Assembly (NCBI GenBank): GCA_013812565.1
Contig: JACCTF010000763.1
Span: 1 to 13,299 of the forward strand
Reading direction: 5' to 3'
Length of the DNA stretch: 13,299 bases
DNA from: Pyrinomonadaceae bacterium
GTDB taxonomy: Bacteria > Acidobacteriota > Blastocatellia > Pyrinomonadales > Pyrinomonadaceae
The notes under the pieces are model-generated. The model saw nothing but the letters and a program-made list of their open reading frames with translations. It did no database searches and had not been told where the DNA came from. How positions within the stretch are numbered: position 1 is the first letter of the stretch; every line of letters starts with the position of its first letter. This document shows, piece by piece, positions 1 to 8,180 of the stretch. The position numbers and the translations under genes are program-made.

Positions 1-2819
1 CCTTTATCAGTACACGGCCCGTCGGCGATTACCTGCCCTTTGTCAACTCGTTCGCCAACCGCAACGATTGGCCGTTGGTTAATGCAAGTGTTTTGGTTCG
101 AGCGCTTGAACTTCGTTAGTGTGTAGATGTCGGCCGTCACCTCGCGCGAGATTGTGCCGTCCACATTGTGATCGGCTTTGACGATGATGCGCTCCGAGTC
201 TACATAGTCCACTACGCCGTCGCGCCGGGCAACGACTACTGCGCCGGAGTCACGCGCCGTCACCGTTTCCATGCCGGTGCCGACGTACGGCGACTCGGCA
301 CGTAGCAGCGGCACTGATTGGCGCTGCATGTTCGAACCCATTAGTGCGCGGTTAGCGTCATCGTTCTCAAGAAACGGGATCAGCGACGCAGCCACGGAGA
401 CAAGTTGTTTTGGAGAAACGTCAACGTACTCGATCTCCTCGCGCACCGCGAGAATAAACTCGCCCGCTTTCCGCGCGGCATTGCGCTCGTTAATGATGTA
501 GCCTGTCTCATCCAACTCGATGTTGGCTTGACCGACAACGTACTTGTCCTCCTCCCACGCAGTTAGGTAGAACGGATACGACTCGTACACGGCAATTTTT
601 CCGTCCGCGCCGACCTTTTTGTTAGCCTTCTCTACTTCCGCCTGCGGCACATGGTTGCCGGGTTTGAATGACGTGTCGCCGCCGTTCATCACGCGCACAT
701 ACTCAGTGACGCGGCCATTAATTACCTTGCAATAAGGCGACTCGATAAAGCCATACTCATTGATACGTGCAAAGCACGAAAGACTCGAGATCAATCCGAT
801 GTTCGGCCCTTCCGGGGTTTCGATGGGGCAGATACGGCCGTAGTGTGTCGGGTGTACGTCGCGCACCTCGAAGCCGGCGCGCTCACGCGAGAGGCCTCCC
901 GGTCCAAGCGCCGACAAGCGCCGCTTATGTGTAATCTCAGAGAGCGGATTCGTTTGATCCATAAACTGCGATAACTGACTGGACCCGAAGAACTCACGCA
1001 CCGCCGCAGTCACCGGCTTGGCATTAATGAGGTCGCGCGGCATTGTCGTCTGCATCTCCTGCTGAATCGACATCTTCTCCTTGATCGCGCGTTCCATGCG
1101 TACGAGGCCGATGCGGAATTGATTCTCCAGCAGTTCACCAACCGCGCGGACGCGGCGGTTGCCGAGATGGTCAATGTCATCGGCGAGGTACTCAAGCGAG
1201 TTTCGCCGCATCTTCAACAGGTACGAAATAATTTCAACGAAGTCGCCCGCCGAAAGCAGTGGATCATTGATACGGGTGCCTTCTTCTTTGCCCATTTTGA
1301 TGTTGAACTTAAGGCGTCCGACCCGTGAAAGATCAAACTTCCGTGGATCGAAGAACATCCCTTCAAACAAACGGTAGGCGGTCTGCACGGTTGGTGGATC
1401 GCCCGGACGCATTTTCCGGTAGATCTCAAGCAGCGCATCAACTGGTTTTGAGATTACATCCTTCTTCAAGGTTTGAGATAGCACTGCTCCCAGGTCGTCA
1501 CGCTCCGGGAAGAAGATCTCAAAACTTTCAACGCTGGCTTCAGTGATCTCCTGCAGTTTAGCGGGGGTGATCTCAGTATTTGACTCGAGGATAACTTCGC
1601 CGGTTTCCGTATTGACAACATCACCCAAGGCGAAAGCGCCTTCAAGCTGCGCAGCATCTGTTTCAATCCTCTTGACATGCCCCTTGCGCAGTGCATCCAA
1701 CGCTGTGTTAGTGATCTTTTTCCCGCCACGCACAATGGATTCGCTGCCGTGTGCTTTAATATCTTGATCAACCTTCATCCCGACCAAGTTGGTCGCTCCG
1801 GTCTCCGGAACTTTGATGAATATCCGCCCCCCCTCAGCCTGCACCTCATCCACAACGTAGAAGGCACGCAGAACATCTTCGTTAGAGAACGAAGCGTTCT
1901 TTACGGCTTCTTCCAACTGCACATCGGTTTGGGACGTGCGCGAGGCGAACTTCGGGTCTAGCCAGATGCCGAGCGCACGCAGGAAGATGGTCGCCAGGAA
2001 CTTGCGCTTTCGATCAATCCGCACATAGAGAAGGTTCTTCTGGTCGTACTCAAATTCAACCCATGAGCCACGATATGGAATCACCTTAGCAAGGTAAACG
2101 GGCGCGCGCTCGAAGAAGACGCCAGGGCTTCGGTGAAGTTGTGACACAATCACGCGCTCTGTACCGTTGATAATGAAAGTCCCGTTGTCGGTCATTAACG
2201 GAATCTCACCAAAGAAGACATCTTCCTCCTTGATGTCTCGAATAGATCTCGCCTCCGTCTCCGGGTCTCGATCAAAAACGGTCAAACGGATTTTAACTCT
2301 TAAAGGCACGCTGTAAGTCATACCGCGCTCTTGGCATTCCTGCTGATCGTGCTTGTGTTTTAACCCCACCGGCTCACCACAGTTATCACACAACTGCGGG
2401 CGCACAGTATTAAAGGTGCCGCACGCATGACAGAGCGTTTCGCCCGGAGTTAAAGGGTCAACTTTAACGAGCGAACCGCAGTTTTGGCAGTTAGCGCGAA
2501 GATACCGCAGCCCTTCTAGGCGTCCGCATTTGCACTGCCAATTGCCGATGTGATACTCGACAAAATCCAGCTCAGCGGTTCCGCGAAAATCCGAGATAGG
2601 GAAGACCGAGCGAAAAACGGCTTGAAGGCCGATTGTTGTTTCACGTTCTTCCGGCAGGAGGTCCATCTGCAAAAAACGGTTGTATGAATCGCGCTGGATC
2701 TCAATTAAATCCGGAATGCGAACAGCCGTCTTGATTTTTGAAAAGTCGTAACGCTGCGGCGGACGACTGACACGTCGTCCCATGCCGCTTGTAACAGGTT
2801 GAAGCAGATTTGCAGACAT
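1..2819 (-). CDS. rpoB: DNA-directed RNA polymerase subunit beta (partial, 3' end beyond window)
   Basis: This is the beta subunit of RNA polymerase, which forms half of the active-site cleft and the rifampicin pocket. The frame is open from the ATG at 2819 to the left edge (939 codons), ending in the family motif [15 protein letters not shown]; about one third of the protein lies outside the window. Recognisable blocks are [25 protein letters not shown] near residue 200 (first 20 residues diagnostic), the rifampicin cluster from [10 protein letters not shown] (residue 610) through HKRRLSALG (631-639), and [10 protein letters not shown] with [12 protein letters not shown]. Residues equivalent to E. 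coli Q513, D516, H526 and S531 (618, 621, 631, 636) are the sensitive type. Residues 94-150 are an insertion relative to E. coli, with four Cys pairs (C96/98, 111/114, 130/133, 144/147). The start is supported by AAGGA nine bases upstream of ATG. rpoC is expected next but is not in view. Confidence 0.98.
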   Translation of the reverse strand, partial: MSANLLQPVTSGMGRRVSRPPQRYDFSKIKTAVRIPDLIEIQRDSYNRFLQMDLLPEERETTIGLQAVFRSVFPISDFRGTAELDFVEYHIGNWQCKCGRLEGLRYLRANCQNCGSLVKVDPLTPGETLCHACGTFNTVRPQLCDNCGEPVGLKHKHDQQECQERGMTYSVPLRVKIRLTVFDRDPETEARSIRDIKEEDVFFGEIPLMTDNGTFIINGTERVIVSQLHRSPGVFFERAPVYLAKVIPYRGSWVEFEYDQKNLLYVRIDRKRKFLATIFLRALGIWLDPKFASRTSQTDVQLEEAVKNASFSNEDVLRAFYVVDEVQAEGGRIFIKVPETGATNLVGMKVDQDIKAHGSESIVRGGKKITNTALDALRKGHVKRIETDAAQLEGAFALGDVVNTETGEVILESNTEITPAKLQEITEASVESFEIFFPERDDLGAVLSQTLKKDVISKPVDALLEIYRKMRPGDPPTVQTAYRLFEGMFFDPRKFDLSRVGRLKFNIKMGKEEGTRINDPLLSAGDFVEIISYLLKMRRNSLEYLADDIDHLGNRRVRAVGELLENQFRIGLVRMERAIKEKMSIQQEMQTTMPRDLINAKPVTAAVREFFGSSQLSQFMDQTNPLSEITHKRRLSALGPGGLSRERAGFEVRDVHPTHYGRICPIETPEGPNIGLISSLSCFARINEYGFIESPYCKVINGRVTEYVRVMNGGDTSFKPGNHVPQAEVEKANKKVGADGKIAVYESYPFYLTAWEEDKYVVGQANIELDETGYIINERNAARKAGEFILAVREEIEYVDVSPKQLVSVAASLIPFLENDDANRALMGSNMQRQSVPLLRAESPYVGTGMETVTARDSGAVVVARRDGVVDYVDSERIIVKADHNVDGTISREVTADIYTLTKFKRSNQNTCINQRPIVAVGERVDKGQVIADGPCTDK

Positions 2820-2922
2820 CAGCGATTTCCTTTTATGTATATGTTGTTGCGCCTTCGGCTGTCACTGTAGAGGGGTAGTGGAAAAAGGAAGGCATCACTA
2901 TTCTGAACAAGGATAAATGGTT

Positions 2923-2953
2923 CCCTACTTCGTTTCTCATAAACGGAGTAGGG
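2923..2953 (-). promoter_or_regulatory. strong hairpin in rpoB leader
   Basis: The arms CCCTACT-C-CGTTT and AAACG-A-AGTAGGG form 12 pairs with one internal mismatch around a 5-base loop. No U-tract follows on either strand, so this looks more like an RNA processing or regulatory stem than an intrinsic terminator. It lies about 100 bases upstream of the rpoB start codon. Confidence 0.6.
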
Positions 2954-3046
2954 GTTGTTGACAAAGGCCATAGCTTATAAGGCGCGCGTGCCGGCTGCCT
3001 ATCAAAGTAACAATGCATCTAGCTATAACTTCAAAGACACCAAAGT

Positions 3047-3075
3047 GCGGTCAAAGCACACAACGCTCTGACCGC
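3047..3075 (-). promoter_or_regulatory. inverted repeat in rpoB leader
   Basis: A 7-bp perfect inverted repeat (GCGGTCA / TGACCGC) spans a 15-base loop. It ends five bases short of the TATAAT-like hexamer at 3080-3085. It could be a leader stem or an operator-like site; the function is unknown. Confidence 0.35.
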
Positions 3076-3158
3076 TTGAATTATAAGCAGTTGTTTTCGC
3101 CAAAATGTTTGTGGGAGTTTCGCCAGCGCCTCAATACTACCCACCTTAAACACTAACG

Positions 3159-3198
3159 GCTTGCCTGTCAAGCAAGATCATCCTCACGTTAGGCAAGC
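3159..3198 (-). promoter_or_regulatory. inverted repeat just downstream of rplL
   Basis: An 8-bp perfect inverted repeat (GCTTGCCT / AGGCAAGC) spans 24 bases and lies about 90 bases after the rplL stop codon. No U-run follows, so it is not a classical terminator. It may be an attenuation or mRNA 3'-end stabilising stem separating high rplL from lower rpoB expression. The candidate TTGACA at 3166-3171 overlaps its first arm. Confidence 0.4.
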
Positions 3199-3285
3199 AG
3201 ATTCAAACTAAAGCGTCGGATGCAGGTGAAGCGAACAGTGGTTGCCTGCGTGCGCTTCCACTCTGCACCTCTTGCGACTCCTTTA

Positions 3286-3675
3286 CTACTTAACTTCTAC
3301 TGTCGCACCGGCATCAGCCAGCTTCTGGCGAACCGTCTCAGCTTCCTCCTTCGAGATACCCTCTTTGACCGGTTTCGGAGCTCCATCGACCAGGTCTTTA
3401 GCCTCTTTGAGACCGAGCGCGGTGACCTCACGAACAACTTTGATAACGTTGATCTTGTTGCTGCCGACAGCCTGCAGAATAACATTAAACTCTGTTTGCT
3501 CCTCAACTGGAGCTGCCGCTGCCGCACCCGGCGCAGCACCACCGGCTGCCACCGCAACTGTTGCTGCCGCGGCAGACACGCCGAAAGTCTCTTCTAAATC
3601 TTTGACTAACTGCGAAGCTTCCAAAAGGGTTATGTTCTTCAGATATTCGATTACTTCTTCGCGTGACGTTGCCAT
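3286..3675 (-). CDS. rplL: 50S ribosomal protein L7/L12
   Basis: This is the stalk protein L7/L12, 129 aa, close to the family's usual 120-130. It is present as dimers on the ribosome and recruits EF-Tu, EF-G and other GTPase factors. Residues 1-35 are the dimerisation and L10-binding domain. An Ala/Gly-rich hinge follows (about 35-57, [17 protein letters not shown]), then the globular factor-binding domain with the hallmark [20 protein letters not shown] and [21 protein letters not shown] lies 12 bases before the ATG. It follows rplJ across a 106-base spacer that is itself a long palindrome, and precedes rpoB as in the classical beta operon. Confidence 0.98.
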   Translation of the reverse strand: MATSREEVIEYLKNITLLEASQLVKDLEETFGVSAAAATVAVAAGGAAPGAAAAAPVEEQTEFNVILQAVGSNKINVIKVVREVTALGLKEAKDLVDGAPKPVKEGISKEEAETVRQKLADAGATVEVK

Positions 3676-3698
3676 GATTGCTTCTATCCTCCCAGATA

Positions 3699-3765
3699 AA
3701 TTTTAGATTACCGATTTGCGATTTGAAATCCGACTTCTAAAATCGGCAATCGCAAATCTAAAATT
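3699..3765 (-). repeat. imperfect palindrome filling the rplJ-rplL spacer
   Basis: GATTTGCGATT (3713-3723) is perfectly complementary to AATCGCAAATC (3748-3758), and AATTTTAGA (3699-3707) to TCTAAAATT (3757-3765). Together they give an AT-rich stem of about 18 pairs with a bulge. A further CCGATTT/AAATCGG pair allows an alternative fold. The sequence is built from variations of one GATTT/AAATC word, as in degenerate iterated spacer repeats. It sits between the L10 and L12 genes, where it could influence the higher output of L12; that role is an inference. Confidence 0.65.
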
Positions 3766-3781
3766 GCAAATTCGAACTGCA

Positions 3782-4315
3782 TCAGGCGGCTTCTCCGCCC
3801 TTCTTCTCGCCGATCTGTTTAACAACAACTGCTAAATTCCGTGGCACAGCCGAAAGCACCGTGACAAGACGCTGCGCCTGACTGTTTATGATAAACATCA
3901 TCTTTGAGATTAATTCTTCTTTTGACGGCAAGTTGGCAATTGCTTCAAAATCTTCTAGTGCAACCACTTTGCCTTCGACGATACCTACCTTGAATGTAAA
4001 GATGTCTGGATTCTCTTTCGCGAACTTGGAGATTGTCTTCGAAAGATTCACCGGATCGTTTTTGCTAAGGGCAAGGGCAGTCGTTCCCTTGAGATGCTCC
4101 GCCGCTTGTTCAAAGGGCGTTCCCACGGCGGCCCTGCGTGCTAACGTGTTTTTAACTACTGCATACTTAATACCAGCATCACGCAGTTGCTTGCGTATCT
4201 CTTGATCTTTGGCTACGGTCAAGCGTTGGAAGCTGATAAATGTCCCAGCACTGGCTTCTTTAAATTCAGCTGTGAGGGTATCAAGGTCTTTCTGCTTTTC
4301 TTCTCTGCTTTTCAT
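3782..4315 (-). CDS. rplJ: 50S ribosomal protein L10
   Basis: L10 anchors L7/L12 dimers to 23S rRNA at the base of the ribosomal stalk. It has 177 aa, slightly longer than the E. coli protein. The N-terminal RNA-binding domain shows the family pattern from [15 protein letters not shown] to [20 protein letters not shown]. The C-terminal part (from about residue 130, [20 protein letters not shown]) is the helix that carries L7/L12 dimers. GGAG lies 11 bases upstream of the ATG. The gap to the preceding rplA stop is only 18 bases, so there is no room for the long L10-binding leader found upstream of rplJ in E. coli. Autogenous control, if present, must lie elsewhere. Confidence 0.98.
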   Translation of the reverse strand: MKSREEKQKDLDTLTAEFKEASAGTFISFQRLTVAKDQEIRKQLRDAGIKYAVVKNTLARRAAVGTPFEQAAEHLKGTTALALSKNDPVNLSKTISKFAKENPDIFTFKVGIVEGKVVALEDFEAIANLPSKEELISKMMFIINSQAQRLVTVLSAVPRNLAVVVKQIGEKKGGEAA

Positions 4316-4333
4316 CTTGCTAGCTCTCCACTA

Positions 4334-5029
4334 CTACTTAACGTACGCGGTCTCATCCAACAAAACACCCGGACTCATTGTTGCGGCAAGGTTTACCTTT
4401 TTAACGTATTTGCCTTTAGCGGTTGCAGGTTTAGCTTTAACGACTGCATCAAGCAACACGCGCGCGTTGTCGCCTAACTTTTCCGCCTCAAACGAGACTT
4501 TGCCAAGCGGCACATGGATCACGCCCGTCTTATCAACACGATACTCGACCTTGCCGGCTTTAGTCTCTTGTACGGCAGTGCGCACGTCAAAGGTGACGGT
4601 TCCAGTTTTTGGATTTGGCATCAACCCGCGGGGCCCAAGGACTTTTCCGAGGCCGCCAACGAGCCGCATCATGTCGGGTGTTGCGATCACGGCGTCGAAA
4701 TCGAGCCAGCCGCCGCGAATCTTTTCCACCATATCTTCACCACCAATAAAATCTGCGCCAGCCTCCTCAGCTTCCTTAAGCTTGTCACCCTGTGCAATCA
4801 CGAGCACTCTTTTTGATCTACCCAGCCCGTGCGGCAATACTATCGTTCCACGTACAAGCTGATCGGCCTTGCGTGGGTCAACGCCAAGCCACATCGTTAG
4901 CTCAACAGTTTCATCAAACTTCGCGAAGGCAACTTCTTTTACTTTGCTTATTCCCTCTTCGAGATTATATTTTCGCCCGGGCTCTACCTTCTCCAAAGCC
5001 GCGCGATACTTCTTTCCATGTGTTGGCAT
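4334..5029 (-). CDS. rplA: 50S ribosomal protein L1
   Basis: L1 binds helices 76-78 of 23S rRNA and forms the mobile stalk at the E site. In many bacteria it also represses its own mRNA. The length of 231 aa is typical. The N terminus ([21 protein letters not shown]) and the signatures [31 protein letters not shown] and [16 protein letters not shown] identify it. AGAGGAAG precedes the ATG at about 6 bases. It is separated from rplK by 88 bases and from rplJ by 18 bases. Confidence 0.98.
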   Translation of the reverse strand: MPTHGKKYRAALEKVEPGRKYNLEEGISKVKEVAFAKFDETVELTMWLGVDPRKADQLVRGTIVLPHGLGRSKRVLVIAQGDKLKEAEEAGADFIGGEDMVEKIRGGWLDFDAVIATPDMMRLVGGLGKVLGPRGLMPNPKTGTVTFDVRTAVQETKAGKVEYRVDKTGVIHVPLGKVSFEAEKLGDNARVLLDAVVKAKPATAKGKYVKKVNLAATMSPGVLLDETAYVK

Positions 5030-5117
5030 TTTTCTTCCTCTAACTATTCAAACAAGTGGATCAACCGCTCTTCTAAATTCATCTTAAATCTCAAACACCT
5101 ATTCTGAGCTCCACTGA

Positions 5118-5546
5118 TTAATCCACCACGGTTAATCCCATATTACGCGCCGTGCCCTCGATAGTTCTCACTGCGCTCTCTAATGTTGTCGTGTTTAGAT
5201 CCGGCAATTTGAGCTTCGCGATCTCCTCAATCTTGGCGCGCGAGATTGTGCCGACCTTCTCTCGATTCGGCTTGCCCGACCCCTTTTCGACACCAGCCGC
5301 TTTCTTGAGCAGGTCAGCCGCGGGTGGCGTCTTTGTCTCAAAGGTAAAAGAGCGATCAGCATAGACGGTAATTACGACCGGAATCTTCATATCCGGATCC
5401 ATCTGCGCGGTCTTGGCGTTGAAGGCCTTACAAAACTCCATAATGTTAACGCCGTGCTGACCAAGCGCAGGACCGATCGGTGGAGCCGGATTGGCTTTTG
5501 CTGCCGGGACTTGCAGTTTAATATAACCTGTAACTTTTTTTGCCAT
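5118..5546 (-). CDS. rplK: 50S ribosomal protein L11
   Basis: L11 binds the GTPase-associated centre of 23S rRNA and is the docking region for EF-G and the stringent-response enzyme RelA. It has 142 aa, the standard length. The N-terminal domain [20 protein letters not shown] with [17 protein letters not shown] and the C-terminal RNA-binding domain ([23 protein letters not shown]) are intact. Its ATG overlaps the nusG stop codon as TAATG, which suggests translational coupling to nusG. This overlap leaves no separate leader before rplK, so an L1 repressor site in the usual E. coli position is not possible. Confidence 0.98.
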   Translation of the reverse strand: MAKKVTGYIKLQVPAAKANPAPPIGPALGQHGVNIMEFCKAFNAKTAQMDPDMKIPVVITVYADRSFTFETKTPPAADLLKKAAGVEKGSGKPNREKVGTISRAKIEEIAKLKLPDLNTTTLESAVRTIEGTARNMGLTVVD

Positions 5547-6109
5547 TACTCTTCATCTTCCGAAAATGTCACTTTTTCAACGTCTAAAAAATCCAGCTCG
5601 ACAGGTGTTGAGCGGCCAAAAATTGTAACCACGACTCGTAACGTAGATTTGTCTTGGTTAACATCCTCAACTTTGCCTGTAAAACTCGCAAATGGTCCGG
5701 ATTTGATCCGAACCGTCTCCCCAGATGTATAAGTGAATTTAGGCTTCGGCTTCTCAGCGGCTTCGGTCACATTATGAACAATCTGGTTTACCTCTTGGGG
5801 CGTCAAAGGTGTAGGGGTATGTCCCCCGACAAAGCCTGTTACTTTTGGCGTGGCTTTGATTAGGTGAAAAACATTATCCGGAATGTGCCCACGCTCATCG
5901 CATTCGACCTCGACCAAGACATAGCCTGGGTAAAACATGCGCGATGATTCTACGCGCTTGTTGCCGCGCATTTCGACAACGGTCTCTGTCGGCACAAGCA
6001 CTTCCGTGACTTCGCCCTGCAATTCCGTGTCACGAATGCGCGCTTTGAGACTGTCGCGCACTTTCTTTTCGTGCCCTGAATAAGTGTGAAGAATAAACCA
6101 CTGTTTCAT
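5546..6109 (-). CDS. nusG: transcription termination/antitermination factor NusG
   Basis: NusG binds the RNA polymerase clamp, promotes elongation, and links transcription to Rho or to the ribosome. The N-terminal NGN domain runs from [16 protein letters not shown] to about residue 115 and includes FYPGYVLVE and VTGFVGG. The C-terminal KOW domain starts at [20 protein letters not shown] chose the ATG at 6109 (187 aa) because the family begins M-x-x-W directly before the HTYSG motif. An in-frame TTG at 6124 would add five residues but has no visible ribosome binding site. The gene lies 29 bases after secE and overlaps rplK by one base. Confidence 0.97.
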   Translation of the reverse strand: MKQWFILHTYSGHEKKVRDSLKARIRDTELQGEVTEVLVPTETVVEMRGNKRVESSRMFYPGYVLVEVECDERGHIPDNVFHLIKATPKVTGFVGGHTPTPLTPQEVNQIVHNVTEAAEKPKPKFTYTSGETVRIKSGPFASFTGKVEDVNQDKSTLRVVVTIFGRSTPVELDFLDVEKVTFSEDEE

Positions 6110-6138
6110 CAAAAGCTTTCTCAACAGTTAAGTAGCGC

Positions 6139-6603
6139 TTAGAGTAACCATTCCACAAAGCGCTCAAGCTGCGTAATAAAAAATGCGATCCCTTTGTCAA
6201 TAACGAACAGGTAAAAAGCGAAGAAGATCACTGCAATCAAAGTGATAATCGTAGTGTTCTTGACCTCTGTAGCCGTGGGCCATGTAACACGTCTCATCTC
6301 GGTACGAACGTCATGTATAAACTGGCCGGCACGCTCGAAGAAGCTACCCTCTTTACCGTCCGATTTTGCTTTAGAGTGTGTGGCTGAAGACCTTGAGGTT
6401 TCTGTTTCAATGCCGTTATCCGGCTCCTTGCTGCTTGCAGTTTTGTTGCTGCTACTCACCTCTTGCCCATCATGATACACGGCGACGAGCGGCGGGGCGG
6501 GATTCGCCGAAGCATCTACTGAACTTCGATTCATGGGCGAAGACTCCGGTGACACCACCGGGTCATCTTTGCCCTCTGTAATTTTGTCGTCTTTCCTTGA
6601 CAC
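6139..6603 (-). CDS. secE: preprotein translocase subunit SecE with long hydrophilic N-terminal tail
   Basis: SecE is the small membrane subunit that clamps SecY in the Sec translocon. The conserved core is the last 65 or so residues: an amphipathic helix with EMRRVTWPTATEV, then one membrane segment (about residues 117-140, rich in I, A, F and L). The protein is 154 aa, much longer than single-span SecE proteins of about 60-65 aa. Residues 1-88 are polar, Ser/Asp/Lys/Glu-rich, with no predicted fold. The start is a GTG at 6603 behind a weak AAGAAGAG; the next in-frame ATG, at residue 24, would still leave a long tail. Context (tRNA-Trp before, nusG after) supports the call. Confidence 0.93.
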   Translation of the reverse strand: MSRKDDKITEGKDDPVVSPESSPMNRSSVDASANPAPPLVAVYHDGQEVSSSNKTASSKEPDNGIETETSRSSATHSKAKSDGKEGSFFERAGQFIHDVRTEMRRVTWPTATEVKNTTIITLIAVIFFAFYLFVIDKGIAFFITQLERFVEWLL

Positions 6604-6633
6604 TGAATACTCTTCTTTCTGCCTAGAAGACGC

Positions 6634-6709
6634 TGGCAGGGGTACCAGGATTCGAACCCGGACTTTCGGTTTTGGAGACCGACGTGCTAACCGTTGACAC
6701 TATACCCCC
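6634..6709 (-). tRNA. trnW: tRNA-Trp (anticodon CCA), 3' CCA encoded
   Basis: The minus strand folds into a complete cloverleaf. Acceptor arm GGGGGTA pairs with TACCCCT; D stem GTG/CAC has loop GG; anticodon stem TCGGT/ACCGA has loop CTCCAAA, giving anticodon CCA. The T arm is CCGGG/CCTGG with loop TTCGAAT, and discriminator G73 is as expected for tRNA-Trp. The gene encodes its own CCA (6636-6634). The first pair is G1-U72 instead of the common A1-U72. It sits 30 bases before secE, a familiar position for trnW between tuf and secE, and should be released from the polycistronic transcript by RNase processing. Confidence 0.96.
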
Positions 6710-6718
6710 TGATTAAAA

Positions 6719-6793
6719 GATGAAGGCGGAAGGACAAAGTAAAAAGGCAGAGGACTACTTGTCTTTTTCCATCCCTCTTATTTCATCCTTTAC
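6719..6793 (-). repeat. purine/pyrimidine imperfect palindrome between rpmG and tRNA-Trp
   Basis: On the plus strand a purine-rich run (about 6719-6753, GATGAAGGCGGAAGGACAAA) is followed by a pyrimidine-rich run (about 6759-6792, ending TTTCATCCTTTAC). The reverse complement of the second resembles the first (GTAAAGGATGAA), so the spacer can fold on itself imperfectly. Its right edge enters the rpmG stop codon. No gene is visible in it. It looks like a degenerate spacer repeat. Confidence 0.5.
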
Positions 6794-6942
6794 TTGGTTT
6801 CCTTGTGTCCTGTGTGTAGACGGCAGCGGCGGCAGAACTTCTTAAACTCCAAGCGCTCCGGCGTCGTCTTTTTGTTCTTGGTTGTAACGTAGTTACGACT
6901 TTTACACTCTGTACACTGCAACACAATATTGTCACGCGCCAT
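6790..6942 (-). CDS. rpmG: 50S ribosomal protein L33
   Basis: L33 is a small zinc-ribbon protein of the large subunit, near the E-site tRNA. The 50-aa product runs from [20 protein letters not shown] to HKETK. It carries the four-cysteine (zinc-binding, C+) form: C10-x-x-C13 and C37-x-x-C40. The RNA-contact motif NYVTTKNKK and [10 protein letters not shown] are conserved. AGGGG lies about 9 bases before the ATG. The gene is 47 bases shorter in spacing from tuf than a separate promoter would suggest (50-base gap, no terminator). Placement between tuf and secE matches many bacteria. Confidence 0.96.
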   Translation of the reverse strand: MARDNIVLQCTECKSRNYVTTKNKKTTPERLEFKKFCRRCRLHTGHKETK

Positions 6943-6992
6943 AATTCATCCCCTGACTATGATAAATGATTTGTTAGGTGTGTTTCTAAACA

Positions 6993-8180
6993 TTACTCTA
7001 CAATATCAGTGATGGTCCCCGCCCCCACCGTCCGCCCACCTTCCCGGATCGCAAACCGCAACCCCTTCTCCATCGCAATCGGCGTGATCAACTCCACCTC
7101 CATCGCCACGTTGTCCCCAGGCATCACCATCTCCACCCCTTCCCCTAACTGCGCGACACCCGTCACATCCGTTGTCCGAAAGTAGAACTGCGGTCGATAC
7201 CCCGTGAAAAACGGGGTGTGTCTCCCACCCTCCTCCTTCGTCAATATGTACGCCTCCGCCCGAAACTTCGTGTGCGGCGTGATCGATCCAGGCTTCGCGA
7301 TCACCTGCCCGCGCTCGATGTCCTTGCGCTCCACCCCGCGCAATAACAACCCCACGTTGTCCCCTGCCACTCCTTCGTCCAATAACTTCTTGAACATCTC
7401 CACCCCGGTCACCACCGTGTTCCGCGTCGCTCGTATCCCGATGATCTCCACCGTCTCGTTGACCTTCACGCGCCCGCGCTCCACTCTCCCCGTCGCCACC
7501 GTCCCCCGCCCCTGGATCGTAAATATATCCTCCACAGGCATCAGAAACGGCTTCTCTACATCCCGCGCAGGCGTCGGAATAAAGCCGTCCACCGCCGCCA
7601 TCAACTCCTCGACCGTCTTCTCCCACTGCGCTTCCCCGTTCAATGCTCCCAACGCTGATCCGCGCACCACCGGAATGTCGTCGCCTGCAAAGTCGTAGGC
7701 CGATAACAACTCTCTGACCTCCAACTCCACCAACTCCAATAACTCCTCATCATCCACCGCATCCACCTTGTTCATGAACACCACCATCGCCGGCACGCCC
7801 ACTTGCCGCGCCAGCAAGATGTGCTCCCGCGTCTGCGGCATCGGCCCATCTGTCGCCGCCACCACCAAGATCGCTCCGTCCATCTGCGCTGCACCCGTGA
7901 TCATGTTCTTCACATAGTCGGCATGCCCCGGACAATCTACATGCGCATAGTGCCGGTTGGCCGTCTCGTACTCCACATGCGCCGTCGCAATCGTGATCCC
8001 CCGCGCGCGCTCCTCCGGCGCATTGTCGATGGAGTCAAACGCACGCACGATGATCTTCGGGTTGTGCTTGGCTAAGACCTTCGTGATCGCTGCCGTTAAC
8101 GTCGTCTTGCCGTGATCCACATGCCCAATCGTCCCTATGTTGACGTGCGGCTTTGATCGGTCAAATCGCTCTTTGCTCAT
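6993..8180 (-). CDS. tuf: elongation factor Tu
   Basis: EF-Tu is the GTPase that delivers aminoacyl-tRNA to the ribosomal A site. At 395 aa it is full length. The G motifs are GHVDHGKT (19-26), RGITI (about 59-63), DCPGH (about 81-85), NKVD (about 136-139) and SAL (about 174-176). Domains 2 and 3 follow, with [30 protein letters not shown] and [13 protein letters not shown]. The C terminus [19 protein letters not shown] is complete. AAGGAG and AGAGG precede the ATG. The coding strand is strikingly G-rich, with a sample line of 67% GC against about 55% in fusA, unlike its neighbours. It links the str genes upstream to the secE-nusG block downstream. Confidence 0.99.
   Translation of the reverse strand: MSKERFDRSKPHVNIGTIGHVDHGKTTLTAAITKVLAKHNPKIIVRAFDSIDNAPEERARGITIATAHVEYETANRHYAHVDCPGHADYVKNMITGAAQMDGAILVVAATDGPMPQTREHILLARQVGVPAMVVFMNKVDAVDDEELLELVELEVRELLSAYDFAGDDIPVVRGSALGALNGEAQWEKTVEELMAAVDGFIPTPARDVEKPFLMPVEDIFTIQGRGTVATGRVERGRVKVNETVEIIGIRATRNTVVTGVEMFKKLLDEGVAGDNVGLLLRGVERKDIERGQVIAKPGSITPHTKFRAEAYILTKEEGGRHTPFFTGYRPQFYFRTTDVTGVAQLGEGVEMVMPGDNVAMEVELITPIAMEKGLRFAIREGGRTVGAGTITDIVE

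Larger units (their letters stand above)
2820..3285 (-). promoter_or_regulatory. rplL-rpoB spacer / rpoB leader, 466 bp, no convincing gene
   Basis: The spacer between rplL and rpoB holds no supportable gene but several inverted repeats, listed separately. A minus-strand TTGACA lies at 3171-3166, but the best hexamer 17 bases downstream (TAAGGT) is a poor -10. A perfect minus-strand TATAAT lies at 3085-3080 without a good -35. A secondary promoter is therefore possible but not shown. In E. coli the rplL-rpoB interval carries an attenuator and an RNase III site; a similar role here is an inference from position and structure only. Confidence 0.5.

Noticed and set aside
912-959. Possible rifampicin resistance change in RpoB
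   Set aside because: The residues that matter most (D, H and S equivalents of 516, 526 and 531) are all wild type; the N518T-type difference alone is likely lineage variation.
2956-2985. Plus-strand TTGACA near TTATAA
   Set aside because: The spacing between hexamers is about 12 bases and no gene follows on the plus strand.
2833-3018. 61-aa minus-strand open frame before rpoB
   Set aside because: It covers a perfect hairpin and has no plausible function or conserved motif.
3220-3706. Plus-strand open frames of 125 and 154 aa
   Set aside because: They are antisense to rplL, whose protein is clearly recognisable.
5055-5115. AGTGGA/TCCACT arms in the rplK-rplA gap as an L1 site
   Set aside because: The arms are only 6 bp across 49 bases, and I could not see the conserved L1 internal-loop motif.
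6110-6124. TTG start for NusG at 6124
   Set aside because: The family starts just before the HTYSG motif, as with the ATG at 6109, and no ribosome binding site precedes the TTG.
7006-7626. 206-aa open frame on the minus strand inside tuf
   Set aside because: It is a shifted-frame shadow of EF-Tu, kept open by the G-rich composition of tuf; the translation is low-complexity Gly/Asp/Arg.
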